Origin: Dinoroseobacter sp.
Lineage (GTDB): Bacteria; Pseudomonadota; Alphaproteobacteria; Rhodobacterales; Rhodobacteraceae
Length of the DNA stretch: 64,000 bases
Reading direction: 5' to 3'
Assembly: GCA_030066795.1 (NCBI GenBank)
Contig: JASJAW010000015.1
Span: 55,301-119,300 of the forward strand
Position numbers and translations under genes: made by a program. The notes beneath the pieces were generated by a model. It was given only the letters and a program-made list of their open reading frames with translations. It had not been told where the DNA came from and did no database searches. This document shows, piece by piece, positions 1-8,019 of this stretch (position 1 is the stretch's first letter; every line of letters begins with the position of its first letter).

Positions 1-243
1 TTGCGTCTTTCTTTGAGTATACCCCTTTCAGAGATGCAGGGTGAGTATCCTGTTATTGAAACCTCCAATCGAGAGGTTTGGATTTCAACATCGCAGGTTT
101 GGCGCGAGGATGGGCGCTTGCACGCGATCGCGGACCTTTATCCACCACAGGGGGCTCCATACGTGTTCGACCGAAGCGGGCTGCGGGTTACCGTCCTTTC
201 AAAGTCTGGTGGGGTCGAACTGATTGGGTGTGCGAGGAACTAG
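1..243 (+). CDS. Hypothetical protein, C-terminal part cut by window edge
   Basis: The reading frame is open from the first base and ends at a TAG that overlaps the stop codon of the convergent RND gene. The true start probably lies upstream, so the 80 visible residues are likely the C-terminus of a longer protein. The visible part is soluble and rich in short beta-prone stretches (REDGRLHAIADLYPP, then SGLRVTVLSKSGG). I do not recognise a family. Stop-to-stop overlap with a certain gene is a common arrangement in this compact genome and mildly supports reality. It could still be a chance frame. Confidence 0.4.
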   Translation: MRLSLSIPLSEMQGEYPVIETSNREVWISTSQVWREDGRLHAIADLYPPQGAPYVFDRSGLRVTVLSKSGGVELIGCARN

Positions 244-3200
244 GAACGCAATGCGCGGGCAGCGGCCCCCGCCAGCCATCCCAGAAAGATCGACACACCA
301 CTCAAAATCAGAAATCCAAAAAGCGCGGCTTGCGGTGGTTCCAGCATGTCCGGCAAGAGACGTGCAATCGAGGCGGGGACTGTGCCCGACAGTGCGGCCA
401 TGCCAATCGTTCCCACAAACGCGACGGCTACTCCGACGGTGGACAGGGCTGTCGCCCACCCTGACGTGCCGCTTTTAAATGGGCGGAACAGGCTGCGCCG
501 CAAGGCATCGAACTGCCGGCCGATGTCGTTCTGCATCGCCATGACGGCCGGAACCAGAACCAGAACCAGAAGCATGCCAAAGCCGAGCCCGTAGACCAAT
601 GTGATCACCGTGGGCCGCAAGAACTGTGCCTGTTGCGAGCCTTCATAAAGAAGGGGTGCAAGGCCCAGAACCGTTGTCAGGGTTGTCAGCAACACTGGGC
701 GTAAACGGTCGCAAGTGCCGTCGACGATCGCCTTATTCAGGCTTCGGTCTTTCCGGTATTCCTCAATCCGTGTGATCAACACGATTGAGTCGTTGATGAT
801 AATCCCCGCCATGCCGATCAGCCCGACGACCGAAAACATCGAAACCGGAACATCCCAGACAAAATGGCCCCAAATCGCACCAATGAAGCCAAAAGGAATA
901 ATAATCATTACGACAATTGGTCGTGTCCAGCTCGAGAAGATCCAAGCAAGGCACAGGAAAATGCCCATAAGGCAAATCAGATAGCCAATCATAGCGTCCG
1001 TCAGGAAGTCCTGTTCCTGTTCGGCAAGCCCGGTGTTGCGCCAGCCCACCCCGAAATCGCTTTCGAGGCGTGGGAGTATCTCGGTATCGATCGTGCGGCG
1101 TATCTCGGCGGCGCGGCTCGCATCGTCTTGATCGAGGTCTCCGCTGACCGTAACTATGCGCAGCCCGTTCTCGCGCCTGATCCGGGAAAACCCTTCGCGG
1201 CTATTTACAGAAACGACGTCGGCTAAAGGTACGTATTCACCTGACGCTGTGCGTAGAAGCGTTCGGTCGAGAAAGTCCGCTCCGAGATCGCGGGATGGAA
1301 GCTCGACCCGGATCGATGCGGTGCGAGGGCCTTGCGGATAGGTAGCGGCTTCGATGCCATTCAATCGGTTGCGCAGCACGCGTGCCATATCCTCGACCGA
1401 AATACCAAGCTGGGCGCCAGTTGGTGTCAGCTCCAGCAGCAGCTCTTCCTTGTCATAGGACAGGTTGTCTTCGAGAGCGGAGGCCTCGGGGAAGGCAGAT
1501 AAAGCATCTTTTAAGGCCTCGGCGGCTTCTTTTAATCGGGCTGCATCCGCACCGAACAATTGGATCGAAAGGGAATCGCCCCCCGGGCCTGATCGCCAGC
1601 CTCGGAAGCTCAGCGTTTCAAGCTTTGGGTGTCGTGGCACGGTTTGCTGGAGCTCTGCGACGAAGTCGAAAGAGGAATAGGGCCGTAAGTCGGCTTCTAT
1701 AAGCTCAATCGCGATGGAGCCGAGCTGATCGGGTTCTTTCGTGTCTGCTCCCGACAATCGCCGTCCTGTCATGCCACCTATTTCGGCCATCACAAAGGCA
1801 AGCGGGTTTACGCCATACTCGGCTTCATAGCGCGCACCGAGCGCTTCAGTTGCAGATTGCACCGCGCGCATCATCTCGAGTGTATCCTCTCGAGTTGCGC
1901 CCGGAAGCATGGAGAAATTTCCGCTCACAGAGCCGCGCTCCGGAGCGTTAAAGAACCGCCAAGTCACGTCGCCGCGCACAAACAGGGCCGCCTGAGCCAG
2001 GAGCAAGACGATTGCCCCGGCGAAGACCGGATACCGTGCCCAGATGATCAGCCTCAGCAGGCGTCTAAATGGATACGCTCGCACCCAGTCGAGCCCCCGG
2101 TTCACCTGACGCGAGGGCCAGTCATACCAGTGTTCTTTAGCAGAGTGTGCCAGCGCGTGTGCCATATGGTTCGGCAGGATCAGAAAACACTCGACAAGAG
2201 ACGCAAGTAGCACTGCGATCACTGTAAACGGAATGTCCGCGATCAATGATCCAAAGCTCCCGTCGATCACTGTCAGCGCGAAGAATGCTATGATCGTTGT
2301 AATCGTTGCCGAGAATACGGGCGCAGACATACGTTTTGCGGCATTTTCAGCTGCCAGAATTGGCGGTTCGCCAAGCGTGCGTGCGCGATAGTCGGCATGC
2401 TCTCCGACAACGATGGCGTCATCGACCACAATGCCGAGCGTTATGATCAGCGCAAAAAGCGAAACCATGTTGAGCGTCAGGCCGCCCAAATACATCAGTC
2501 CGACCGCAGTCAGCATTGCAACGGGAATGCCTGCGGCCACCCAAAACGCCGTTCGGGCGTTGAGGAACAGGAAGAGCAAACCAACAACGAGCGACAGTCC
2601 CAGTAGCCCGTTGTCCAGCAGGATATTCAGTCGGGCGTTGATTGCTTCCGCCCGGGTTCGGATCAGTTCCACGCGTACGCCTTCTGGCAGCGAGCGTTCG
2701 AACTCCGCCGCGACCTCTTCGACCACGCGTTGAATGCCGATTGCATCGCCTTGTTCATTGCGATCGATCCGGATGGAGATCGCGCGATTGTCGTCGACAA
2801 AGTATGCCCGCTCCCGGTCCACCGCGCCTACGGTAACCACTGCCACGTCCCCGATGGTGAGAAGACTGCCATCCTCTTGCGTCCGCAGAACGATTGATGA
2901 AATGGCTTCAGCAGTACGGGTTTCCGACCCTGTACGAACCCGTGCGCTCCCACTGGCGATGTCGCCAGACGGATTGCTGCTGGCCTCGGCGCTGATCGCT
3001 TCAGCAATTTCCGCCATGCTCAGATCATGCTGGAGCAGGGCAACGGTCGGCACCTCCACCAGTGTCTCGGGTGCTGCAATTCCTCGGATTGTGGCGCGAG
3101 TCACGCCCGCGCGGAAGAGTTGGAGTACGTACTCATCCGCGAATCTCGCCAGTTGATCGACGCTCACAGGGCCATGAACCACAACGTCTGTGACCCGGTC

Positions 3201-3605
3201 GCGCCATGTGCTTCTCCGCACTTCAGGATCGTCGCTATCCTCGGGCAGTGTCGTTACCGAGTCGAACACCGCTTGAACGTCATTCGCAGCCCGCGCCATA
3301 TCCCAGTCTGGCTCAAACTCCAGCTCTATGGACGCGCGCCCCTCCCTCGCGACAGACGATGCGCGAACAACCCCGTCGATCGCCAGCAGGTCTGGCTCCA
3401 ACACTTCGATGATCGCACCGTCGACGTCCTCAGGGCCTGCACCATCCCAGCGGACCTCTACATCGATCTCGTCGCTGATCACGTCTGGAAAAAACTGGGC
3501 ACGCATCTGTGGCGCCAGTGCAGCACCCATCCCGATCAGTAGGACCAGCAAAAGATTGGCCGCGGTGCGGTGTCGTGTGAAGTAAGACAGCAGGCCGTCA
3601 AGCAT
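240..3605 (-). CDS. RND-family efflux transporter permease (AcrB-like inner-membrane pump)
   Basis: The 1121-residue product is a proton-driven RND exporter of the inner membrane. An N-terminal transmembrane helix (about residues 14-33) is followed by a large periplasmic domain. A block of helices from about 333 carries the GIVVDDAIVV segment, whose paired Asp at about 395-396 match the proton-relay pair of AcrB. A second periplasmic domain and a second helix block with GIIINDSIVL follow. The length fits the family (1020-1100), with an extra hydrophobic C-terminal tail. It starts 4 bases after the adaptor gene ends, so the two are co-transcribed and probably translationally coupled. No outer-membrane channel gene is adjacent, so a TolC-like partner must be encoded elsewhere. 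The substrate cannot be read from sequence. Confidence 0.95.
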   Translation of the reverse strand: MLDGLLSYFTRHRTAANLLLVLLIGMGAALAPQMRAQFFPDVISDEIDVEVRWDGAGPEDVDGAIIEVLEPDLLAIDGVVRASSVAREGRASIELEFEPDWDMARAANDVQAVFDSVTTLPEDSDDPEVRRSTWRDRVTDVVVHGPVSVDQLARFADEYVLQLFRAGVTRATIRGIAAPETLVEVPTVALLQHDLSMAEIAEAISAEASSNPSGDIASGSARVRTGSETRTAEAISSIVLRTQEDGSLLTIGDVAVVTVGAVDRERAYFVDDNRAISIRIDRNEQGDAIGIQRVVEEVAAEFERSLPEGVRVELIRTRAEAINARLNILLDNGLLGLSLVVGLLFLFLNARTAFWVAAGIPVAMLTAVGLMYLGGLTLNMVSLFALIITLGIVVDDAIVVGEHADYRARTLGEPPILAAENAAKRMSAPVFSATITTIIAFFALTVIDGSFGSLIADIPFTVIAVLLASLVECFLILPNHMAHALAHSAKEHWYDWPSRQVNRGLDWVRAYPFRRLLRLIIWARYPVFAGAIVLLLAQAALFVRGDVTWRFFNAPERGSVSGNFSMLPGATREDTLEMMRAVQSATEALGARYEAEYGVNPLAFVMAEIGGMTGRRLSGADTKEPDQLGSIAIELIEADLRPYSSFDFVAELQQTVPRHPKLETLSFRGWRSGPGGDSLSIQLFGADAARLKEAAEALKDALSAFPEASALEDNLSYDKEELLLELTPTGAQLGISVEDMARVLRNRLNGIEAATYPQGPRTASIRVELPSRDLGADFLDRTLLRTASGEYVPLADVVSVNSREGFSRIRRENGLRIVTVSGDLDQDDASRAAEIRRTIDTEILPRLESDFGVGWRNTGLAEQEQDFLTDAMIGYLICLMGIFLCLAWIFSSWTRPIVVMIIIPFGFIGAIWGHFVWDVPVSMFSVVGLIGMAGIIINDSIVLITRIEEYRKDRSLNKAIVDGTCDRLRPVLLTTLTTVLGLAPLLYEGSQQAQFLRPTVITLVYGLGFGMLLVLVLVPAVMAMQNDIGRQFDALRRSLFRPFKSGTSGWATALSTVGVAVAFVGTIGMAALSGTVPASIARLLPDMLEPPQAALFGFLILSGVSIFLGWLAGAAARALRS

Positions 3606-3609
3606 GAGA

Positions 3610-5085
3610 CTAGCCGCCCGCCCGGCTTTCGATCCGCGTGATCAGTTCCGCCGGTACTTCATCCTGCCGCAATCTGGTCAACAGGCGGTCTTTCGCGGTC
3701 TGGCCGAAGCGAGTGCTCCGTTCGACCAAGGCTACGAGTTCTGCGCGGCGCGCGTCGTCGAGCGCGACCATAGTAGCGGAAGTCACCGACGCGCCGGTCG
3801 CATTGGCGGTTTCGTCGATCGGGCGTATGGGGCGGACTTTGATACCAGCGCCCAGAACCGGAGTAAGTTGTGTCACCACTTCACGGTCGGCCACGGGTTT
3901 TGCATCTACTAAAACAAAGTCCCCCTGACGGCGCAGCAGAGTGACCGGAACCGCCTCAAGCCGGTCGTCGTTTGTCAGCGCCATCACGGCGCCGTCCGGC
4001 GTCAGCGCAGCGGCAGGCAGTTCGACCACTTCCCGCAGAACGGGCTCGGTCACTGTTACAGTAACGAAGTCGCCGGGCTGAAATCCGCGTGTGTTTTCAA
4101 GCGTCGCAAACAACTGCCGACCGGTCAGACCTTCCGCCACTTGTGCCGCGACGCCAGTCAACGCACCGTTTGTAACGATGTCTGCGCCCTGTACGTCGAG
4201 AGAAATCGACACTTTCGCCGGGCTCAGGTCGCTGTCTTCGGTCAACAGCCGCAAGTATTGCCCGGACGCAAGGCGAAAGCTCGCTTCAAGCTGCGATGGA
4301 TCAATCAGTGTTGCCAACTGCTCGGCCTGGCTGACGCGCGTCCCGACTTCGGCCGAAACGTTGGTAAAGGCACCATCAAACGGAGCTCGTATTATCGTTT
4401 CGGCAAGCTGTCGTCGTGCGTCTTCGAGATCGATCGTTTGGCGCGCAACGTCTGTCTGTGCTTGTTCGATCCGCGTTTCAGCATCGGCGACTGCCTGACG
4501 TTGCGCCAGCACTGTCTGACGGATTGCGGCCTCTGCGAGCGCTGCGGTTTCAACTGCTGCATCTGACCCGAAACCCCGGTCGCGCAAGTCAATCTGCCGG
4601 GTCAGAGCCTGAAAGCGCAACTCGGCTTGTGCGGTCGCCGCGGCCAACTCGTCTTGAGCCAAGGTATAGGCGCGTTCGGCATCGGCAAATACCGTTTCAG
4701 CCTCTGCGAGATCGGCCTCAGCAGTTGCCAGCGCGGTTTCTGCGCCGGCAGGATCAATCCGCAAAACGACCTCGCCGGCGCGGATTGTCCGTCCGTCGCG
4801 AAGGTCGGGATGTGTCTCGCTGATCCACCCGGCGGCAGGAGCGCGCAATTCGACACTTCGAAGGCTGCGCAACTCCCCGTAAGCCACCAGCTCAGGCGCA
4901 ATATCCTGCGGAACAATGCGCGAGACCGGAGCAGTATAAACCCGCTCGCGCTGGCTACGGGGGGCGGCATCGCGTTCCGCTCGGTCTTGCAACGCGCTTT
5001 GCAGAACCAAGACGCCATAGCCCAATAGCCCCAGTGTGAGGCTAAGAAGGGCAAGTCCGATGAGACTCCGGGTCAGAAAGCGCAT
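3610..5085 (-). CDS. RND efflux periplasmic adaptor (membrane fusion protein)
   Basis: The 491-residue adaptor couples the downstream RND pump to an outer-membrane channel. One N-terminal hydrophobic segment (about residues 8-28) anchors it in the inner membrane. Next come a biotinyl-lipoyl-like half (RAPAAGWISE, then GEVVLRIDP), a long Ala/Glu/Gln-rich helical hairpin (about 120-215) and the second half of the lipoyl domain (IIRAPFDGAFTN). Beta-barrel and membrane-proximal domains follow. The C-terminal 50 residues form an extra helical tail rich in Arg and Asp. It is the first gene of the pump operon and has its own promoter just upstream (5115-5143). There is no neighbouring TetR/MarR-type regulator to suggest inducer control. 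Confidence 0.93.
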   Translation of the reverse strand: MRFLTRSLIGLALLSLTLGLLGYGVLVLQSALQDRAERDAAPRSQRERVYTAPVSRIVPQDIAPELVAYGELRSLRSVELRAPAAGWISETHPDLRDGRTIRAGEVVLRIDPAGAETALATAEADLAEAETVFADAERAYTLAQDELAAATAQAELRFQALTRQIDLRDRGFGSDAAVETAALAEAAIRQTVLAQRQAVADAETRIEQAQTDVARQTIDLEDARRQLAETIIRAPFDGAFTNVSAEVGTRVSQAEQLATLIDPSQLEASFRLASGQYLRLLTEDSDLSPAKVSISLDVQGADIVTNGALTGVAAQVAEGLTGRQLFATLENTRGFQPGDFVTVTVTEPVLREVVELPAAALTPDGAVMALTNDDRLEAVPVTLLRRQGDFVLVDAKPVADREVVTQLTPVLGAGIKVRPIRPIDETANATGASVTSATMVALDDARRAELVALVERSTRFGQTAKDRLLTRLRQDEVPAELITRIESRAGG

Positions 5086-5114
5086 TGCGGGGCCAGTTTT
5101 ATTTCAACCCGCCT

Positions 5115-5143
5115 AAGATAGGTCGATTGCGTGATTTTCACAA
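5115..5143 (-). promoter_or_regulatory. Sigma-70-type promoter for the RND pump operon
   Basis: Read on the minus strand, TTGTGA at 5143-5138 and TATCTT at 5120-5115 are separated by exactly 17 bases. The predicted start of transcription is about 20 bases before the adaptor ATG at 5085. It lies in the 75-base gap after azlD, which suggests that the pump is transcribed independently of azlCD. It was identified by consensus match only. Confidence 0.5.
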
Positions 5144-5160
5144 ATGAACTGACGAGAGCG

Positions 5161-5493
5161 TTACCCGATTAACGCCAGTATTCCGAAAAGCGTTGCCCCG
5201 CCGCATATGATTGAGAGCAAGGCATTTTTTGACCAGATACCGACTGCGAGGGTCACAGCGGCTGCAGCGAGCCGTGCTGGGTCCAGTGATCCTCCTGTTG
5301 CTTCGGGCCAAACCACAAGCGGTGCGATCAAAGCCGGCAGAACACCTACAGCGGTATAGCGCAGATGCCTCAGCACCCATTCCGGCAACTCGCGTCCGCC
5401 CAACAGACCAAGGAAGCTGTAGCGCAGCCCAAGAGTTCCGACGCCCAGAAGCAAGATGATCATCCAGATTGTGGAATTGCTCAATTCAATCAC
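5161..5493 (-). CDS. AzlD-family branched-chain amino acid transport subunit
   Basis: This 110-residue protein of four hydrophobic segments matches the small subunit of the AzlC/AzlD exporters (BrnFE-type), which expel branched-chain amino acids or related solutes. The typical features are an N-terminal segment starting IWMIILLLGVGTLGLRYSF, then PEWVLRHLRYTAVGVLPALIAPLVV in the middle. It starts with GTG, and this GTGA overlaps the azlC stop, so the two subunits are translationally coupled. The substrate is inferred from the family only. Confidence 0.9.
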   Translation of the reverse strand: MIELSNSTIWMIILLLGVGTLGLRYSFLGLLGGRELPEWVLRHLRYTAVGVLPALIAPLVVWPEATGGSLDPARLAAAAVTLAVGIWSKNALLSIICGGATLFGILALIG

Positions 5494-6194
5494 GGCTGCG
5501 TGCTCCGCGTTTGCCAGAGCTCAACACGCGCCCCAACCATGATCGCGATGCAAGCCGCGACAATCGTACCGAGACTGAAAGGCAGGTTTACAAACAACAA
5601 AGCGCACAGAACCGCTGTCCCTGCTGCGGCAACATGGGCCACGGTACGCAGAGCGGGGCCGATCAAAGCAAGAAAGGTGATTGGGATCGCGAAATCGAGC
5701 GCGTAGCCTGGTGGAATGCGGCCACCAACTTCGGCGCCGAACCAGGTTGCTGCATACCACGGCAAACAGACTGGTGACAGCGCCCCAACAAAGAACGCGA
5801 ATTTCTGAATGCTCGTGAGCTCCGGCGGACTGTCAAAACGCTGGCTGGCGACTGCGAAGGTTTGGTCGACCATGAAATAGGCTGCAAGTGCCTTGCGCCA
5901 TACCGGCAAACTTCCAAGATGAGGCGCCATGGCTGCCGAATACATTGCCATGCGCAGGTTAACGGCGAGCGCCGAAGCGAGCACTACGATTACCGGGGCC
6001 TGCTCGGTCATAAGTTGTACGGCGGTGAACTGGGCGGCCCCTGCGATCACTAAAACCGAAAAGCCCATCACCTGAGCAAAATCCAATCCGGCTTCTGTGC
6101 CCACGACGCCAAACAGCATGCCAAACGGGACAACCACCAGCAGAAACGGCGCACCTGCGCGAAAGCCTTCCCAATAGTGCCGCGATCCAAGCAT
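5490..6194 (-). CDS. AzlC-family branched-chain amino acid permease
   Basis: The 234-residue polytopic inner-membrane protein is the large subunit of an AzlCD-type exporter. Family features are the N-terminal FRAGAPFLLVVVPFGMLFG, the GAAQFTAVQL segment and a central AVNLRMAMYSAAMAPHL. I place the start at 6194 because a GGAGG sits 6 bases upstream. A longer frame reaching 6242 would add a basic, poorly hydrophobic 16-residue extension without a ribosome site. The coupled azlD gene follows directly. It lies downstream of an unknown membrane-protein gene on the same strand (54-base gap), so it may share that transcript with greA. Confidence 0.9.
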   Translation of the reverse strand: MLGSRHYWEGFRAGAPFLLVVVPFGMLFGVVGTEAGLDFAQVMGFSVLVIAGAAQFTAVQLMTEQAPVIVVLASALAVNLRMAMYSAAMAPHLGSLPVWRKALAAYFMVDQTFAVASQRFDSPPELTSIQKFAFFVGALSPVCLPWYAATWFGAEVGGRIPPGYALDFAIPITFLALIGPALRTVAHVAAAGTAVLCALLFVNLPFSLGTIVAACIAIMVGARVELWQTRSTQP

Positions 6195-6248
6195 TGTGCG
6201 CCTCCGGACCGCACCGCTATGCGATCCCGGAAGCCTCAGCAAGGGCTG

Positions 6249-7292
6249 TTATTCGAAGGTGCGGGTGACGCGGCCCAGCAGCATGAACGCCCGGGCAGAC
6301 CTTGTTTCAGCGAGCTTCGAGATTTCCTCGTCTGTCGCCTGTTCGGCGAAGGCTGAAAACGTCTTGTCGAAATGACGTAAAAAATGATGCGCGGTATCCC
6401 GGAAAATGGGGTCGCTTTTCATGCGTGCAGCCGTCAGTGCAAGGCAAGACCGATCGCGGATGCCACCGAGCGCCGAGACAGCGCGTCCGCGTTCGCCATC
6501 TGCGAACCTGCGCCATACTTCAGGCTTGGCGCGGTCAGGCCGCAGGTCGTCGGTGTAAATCCCGTCCTCGGAAAGCAGCGTCAGGACATCCTGCGCGGAA
6601 CGGATCATCGGGCCAACATTCCGATCTTCAAGGGCAAGCCGGAGCGCACGAAAGCCTTCCCGATCTTCCGTCGTTTCCGGAAAGTTAGCCGCGCGGATGA
6701 ACTCCGACACTGAAATGGGCTCGCGCAGGTCTTCCGCCGGAATGCCCAAGGCAAGCGTTTTCTGGTCGTCCGTGCGGGCATTAGACAAAGTCGGCGTCGG
6801 CATTGCTGACTTGCGGTCTGATTGCACAGTGTCCATGCCACGGCGGCTTGCAAAGCTCACAAGCGCTGTTTCGGTGTGTTTTGCCACCTGTGCGATTTCG
6901 TCGATCTTCTTCTCAACCTCGGGCTTAACGCCCTGACTGACATTACGGTTTTGATGCACAATGGTTTCCCGCATCGCCACGATGGCACCCTGAAGCCGGT
7001 CAGCTTCGTCGCGCATTACACGGGCGGTTCTTGCAACGGACGCAGCCACCCAGATGAATGCGATAGGCAGAAACACGGCCAGCAGGATCATGATAACCCC
7101 GAGCCCGCCCGCACCGGATTGCGCGAGTGTGCCTCCGAGATCGAGCGCAAAGAACAAAAATATCAACGCAACAAGCCAGAGCAGGCTCAAACTAAGCGCG
7201 ATTACTTCGATGACCGTGATCGTTGGTTTGTCCTTAGGGGAGGACAGGGATGCAAGGTCGAGCTCGGCAGATGGGTCGTACTTGTCCTGCAT
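6249..7292 (-). CDS. Unknown two-helix membrane protein with coiled coil, downstream of greA
   Basis: The 347-residue protein is not assignable to a characterised family. After a short polar N-terminus come two hydrophobic segments (about residues 28-50 and 64-85). A helical stretch rich in Arg/Glu/Asp follows (about 88-150; RVMRDEADRLQGAIVAMRETI), likely a cytoplasmic coiled coil. A linker and a C-terminal alpha-helical soluble domain (about 190-347) complete it. The C-terminal half mentions no catalytic signature. The gene begins 28 bases after the greA stop on the same strand, so read-through from greA is likely. The topology resembles membrane-anchored coiled-coil scaffold proteins, but that is only an analogy. 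Confidence 0.85.
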   Translation of the reverse strand: MQDKYDPSAELDLASLSSPKDKPTITVIEVIALSLSLLWLVALIFLFFALDLGGTLAQSGAGGLGVIMILLAVFLPIAFIWVAASVARTARVMRDEADRLQGAIVAMRETIVHQNRNVSQGVKPEVEKKIDEIAQVAKHTETALVSFASRRGMDTVQSDRKSAMPTPTLSNARTDDQKTLALGIPAEDLREPISVSEFIRAANFPETTEDREGFRALRLALEDRNVGPMIRSAQDVLTLLSEDGIYTDDLRPDRAKPEVWRRFADGERGRAVSALGGIRDRSCLALTAARMKSDPIFRDTAHHFLRHFDKTFSAFAEQATDEEISKLAETRSARAFMLLGRVTRTFE

Positions 7293-7320
7293 CCTTCAAC
7301 CTGTAATCGATACCGTTGCC

Positions 7321-7791
7321 TTACTTGTACTCGATTTCGAGGATTTCGTAAGACTTAACCCCGCCCGGCGTGCGCACATCGACACTGTCGCCTTCGTCTT
7401 TGCCGATTAGTGCCCGTGCAATAGGCGATTTGAGATTCAGAAGGCCCTTGTCGATATTGGCCTCAGCTTCGCCCACTATCTGGTAGGTTCTCTCTTCATC
7501 AGTGTCTTCATCGACGATTGTCACTGTCGCGCCGAATTTGATTGGGCCAGACATCGTTGAAGGATCAATCACTTGCGCAAGGGACAGCATCCCCTCGAGC
7601 TCCTTTATGCGGCCTTCGATAAAGCTCTGTTTCTCGCGTGCCGCATGGTATTCTGCATTCTCGGAAAGATCCCCGTGCTCACGCGCCTCAGCGATTGCCT
7701 TGATGACAGCTGGGCGTTCCACGCTTTTCAGCGTTTTAAGTTCTGCGTCCAGGGCCGCGTGACCCGTGCGGGTCATCGGGATCTTGTCCAT
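7321..7791 (-). CDS. greA: Transcription elongation factor GreA
   Basis: GreA rescues backtracked RNA polymerase by stimulating transcript cleavage in the secondary channel. The 156-residue length is standard. The N-terminal antiparallel coiled coil carries the acidic tip [16 protein letters not shown], whose Asp and Glu reach the polymerase active site. The C-terminal globular domain follows ([18 protein letters not shown], then [16 protein letters not shown]). I start at the ATG at 7791, with AAGGA 7 bases upstream. An upstream frame to 7923 is an in-frame extension with no family support. It is divergent from the ETF-QO gene. Confidence 0.97.
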   Translation of the reverse strand: MDKIPMTRTGHAALDAELKTLKSVERPAVIKAIAEAREHGDLSENAEYHAAREKQSFIEGRIKELEGMLSLAQVIDPSTMSGPIKFGATVTIVDEDTDEERTYQIVGEAEANIDKGLLNLKSPIARALIGKDEGDSVDVRTPGGVKSYEILEIEYK

Positions 7792-7914
7792 TGGTCTATC
7801 CTTCACGGAGAGCAACACGTTTGAAAGCCTGACCTTAATGATGCGCGCGCGCGCCGCAAGAGCCAGTTGCACCCGGAACGTTGCGACAGTTTCTTCTGCG
7901 CCGCAGCGTTCTAA

Positions 7915-7943
7915 TTGACCCAAACGGAAACCCTAGCTACCTC
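7915..7943 (+). promoter_or_regulatory. Candidate promoter for ETF-QO gene in the greA divergent region
   Basis: TTGACC (7915-7920) and TACCTC (7938-7943) are 17 bases apart, about 77 bases before the ETF-QO ATG. The greA-ETF-QO divergent interval (7792-8019) also contains an alternating GC run near 7842-7854. A minus-strand promoter for greA must also lie here, but I see only a weak match (TTGCGG with TAAGGT). It is a consensus match only. Confidence 0.35.
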
Positions 7944-8019
7944 TGGGCGAAATTTTTCACCCGAGTCCCGGCGTGCAGCTTTCAGTCACGCGTTCAGGGC
8001 CAACCTCGAGCGAGACAGA

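Noticed and set aside
7843..7854. Alternating GC tract in the greA-ETF-QO divergent region as a Z-DNA or phase-variable switch
   Set aside because: Only about six GC dinucleotides; ordinary for this base composition and not placed to alter a reading frame.
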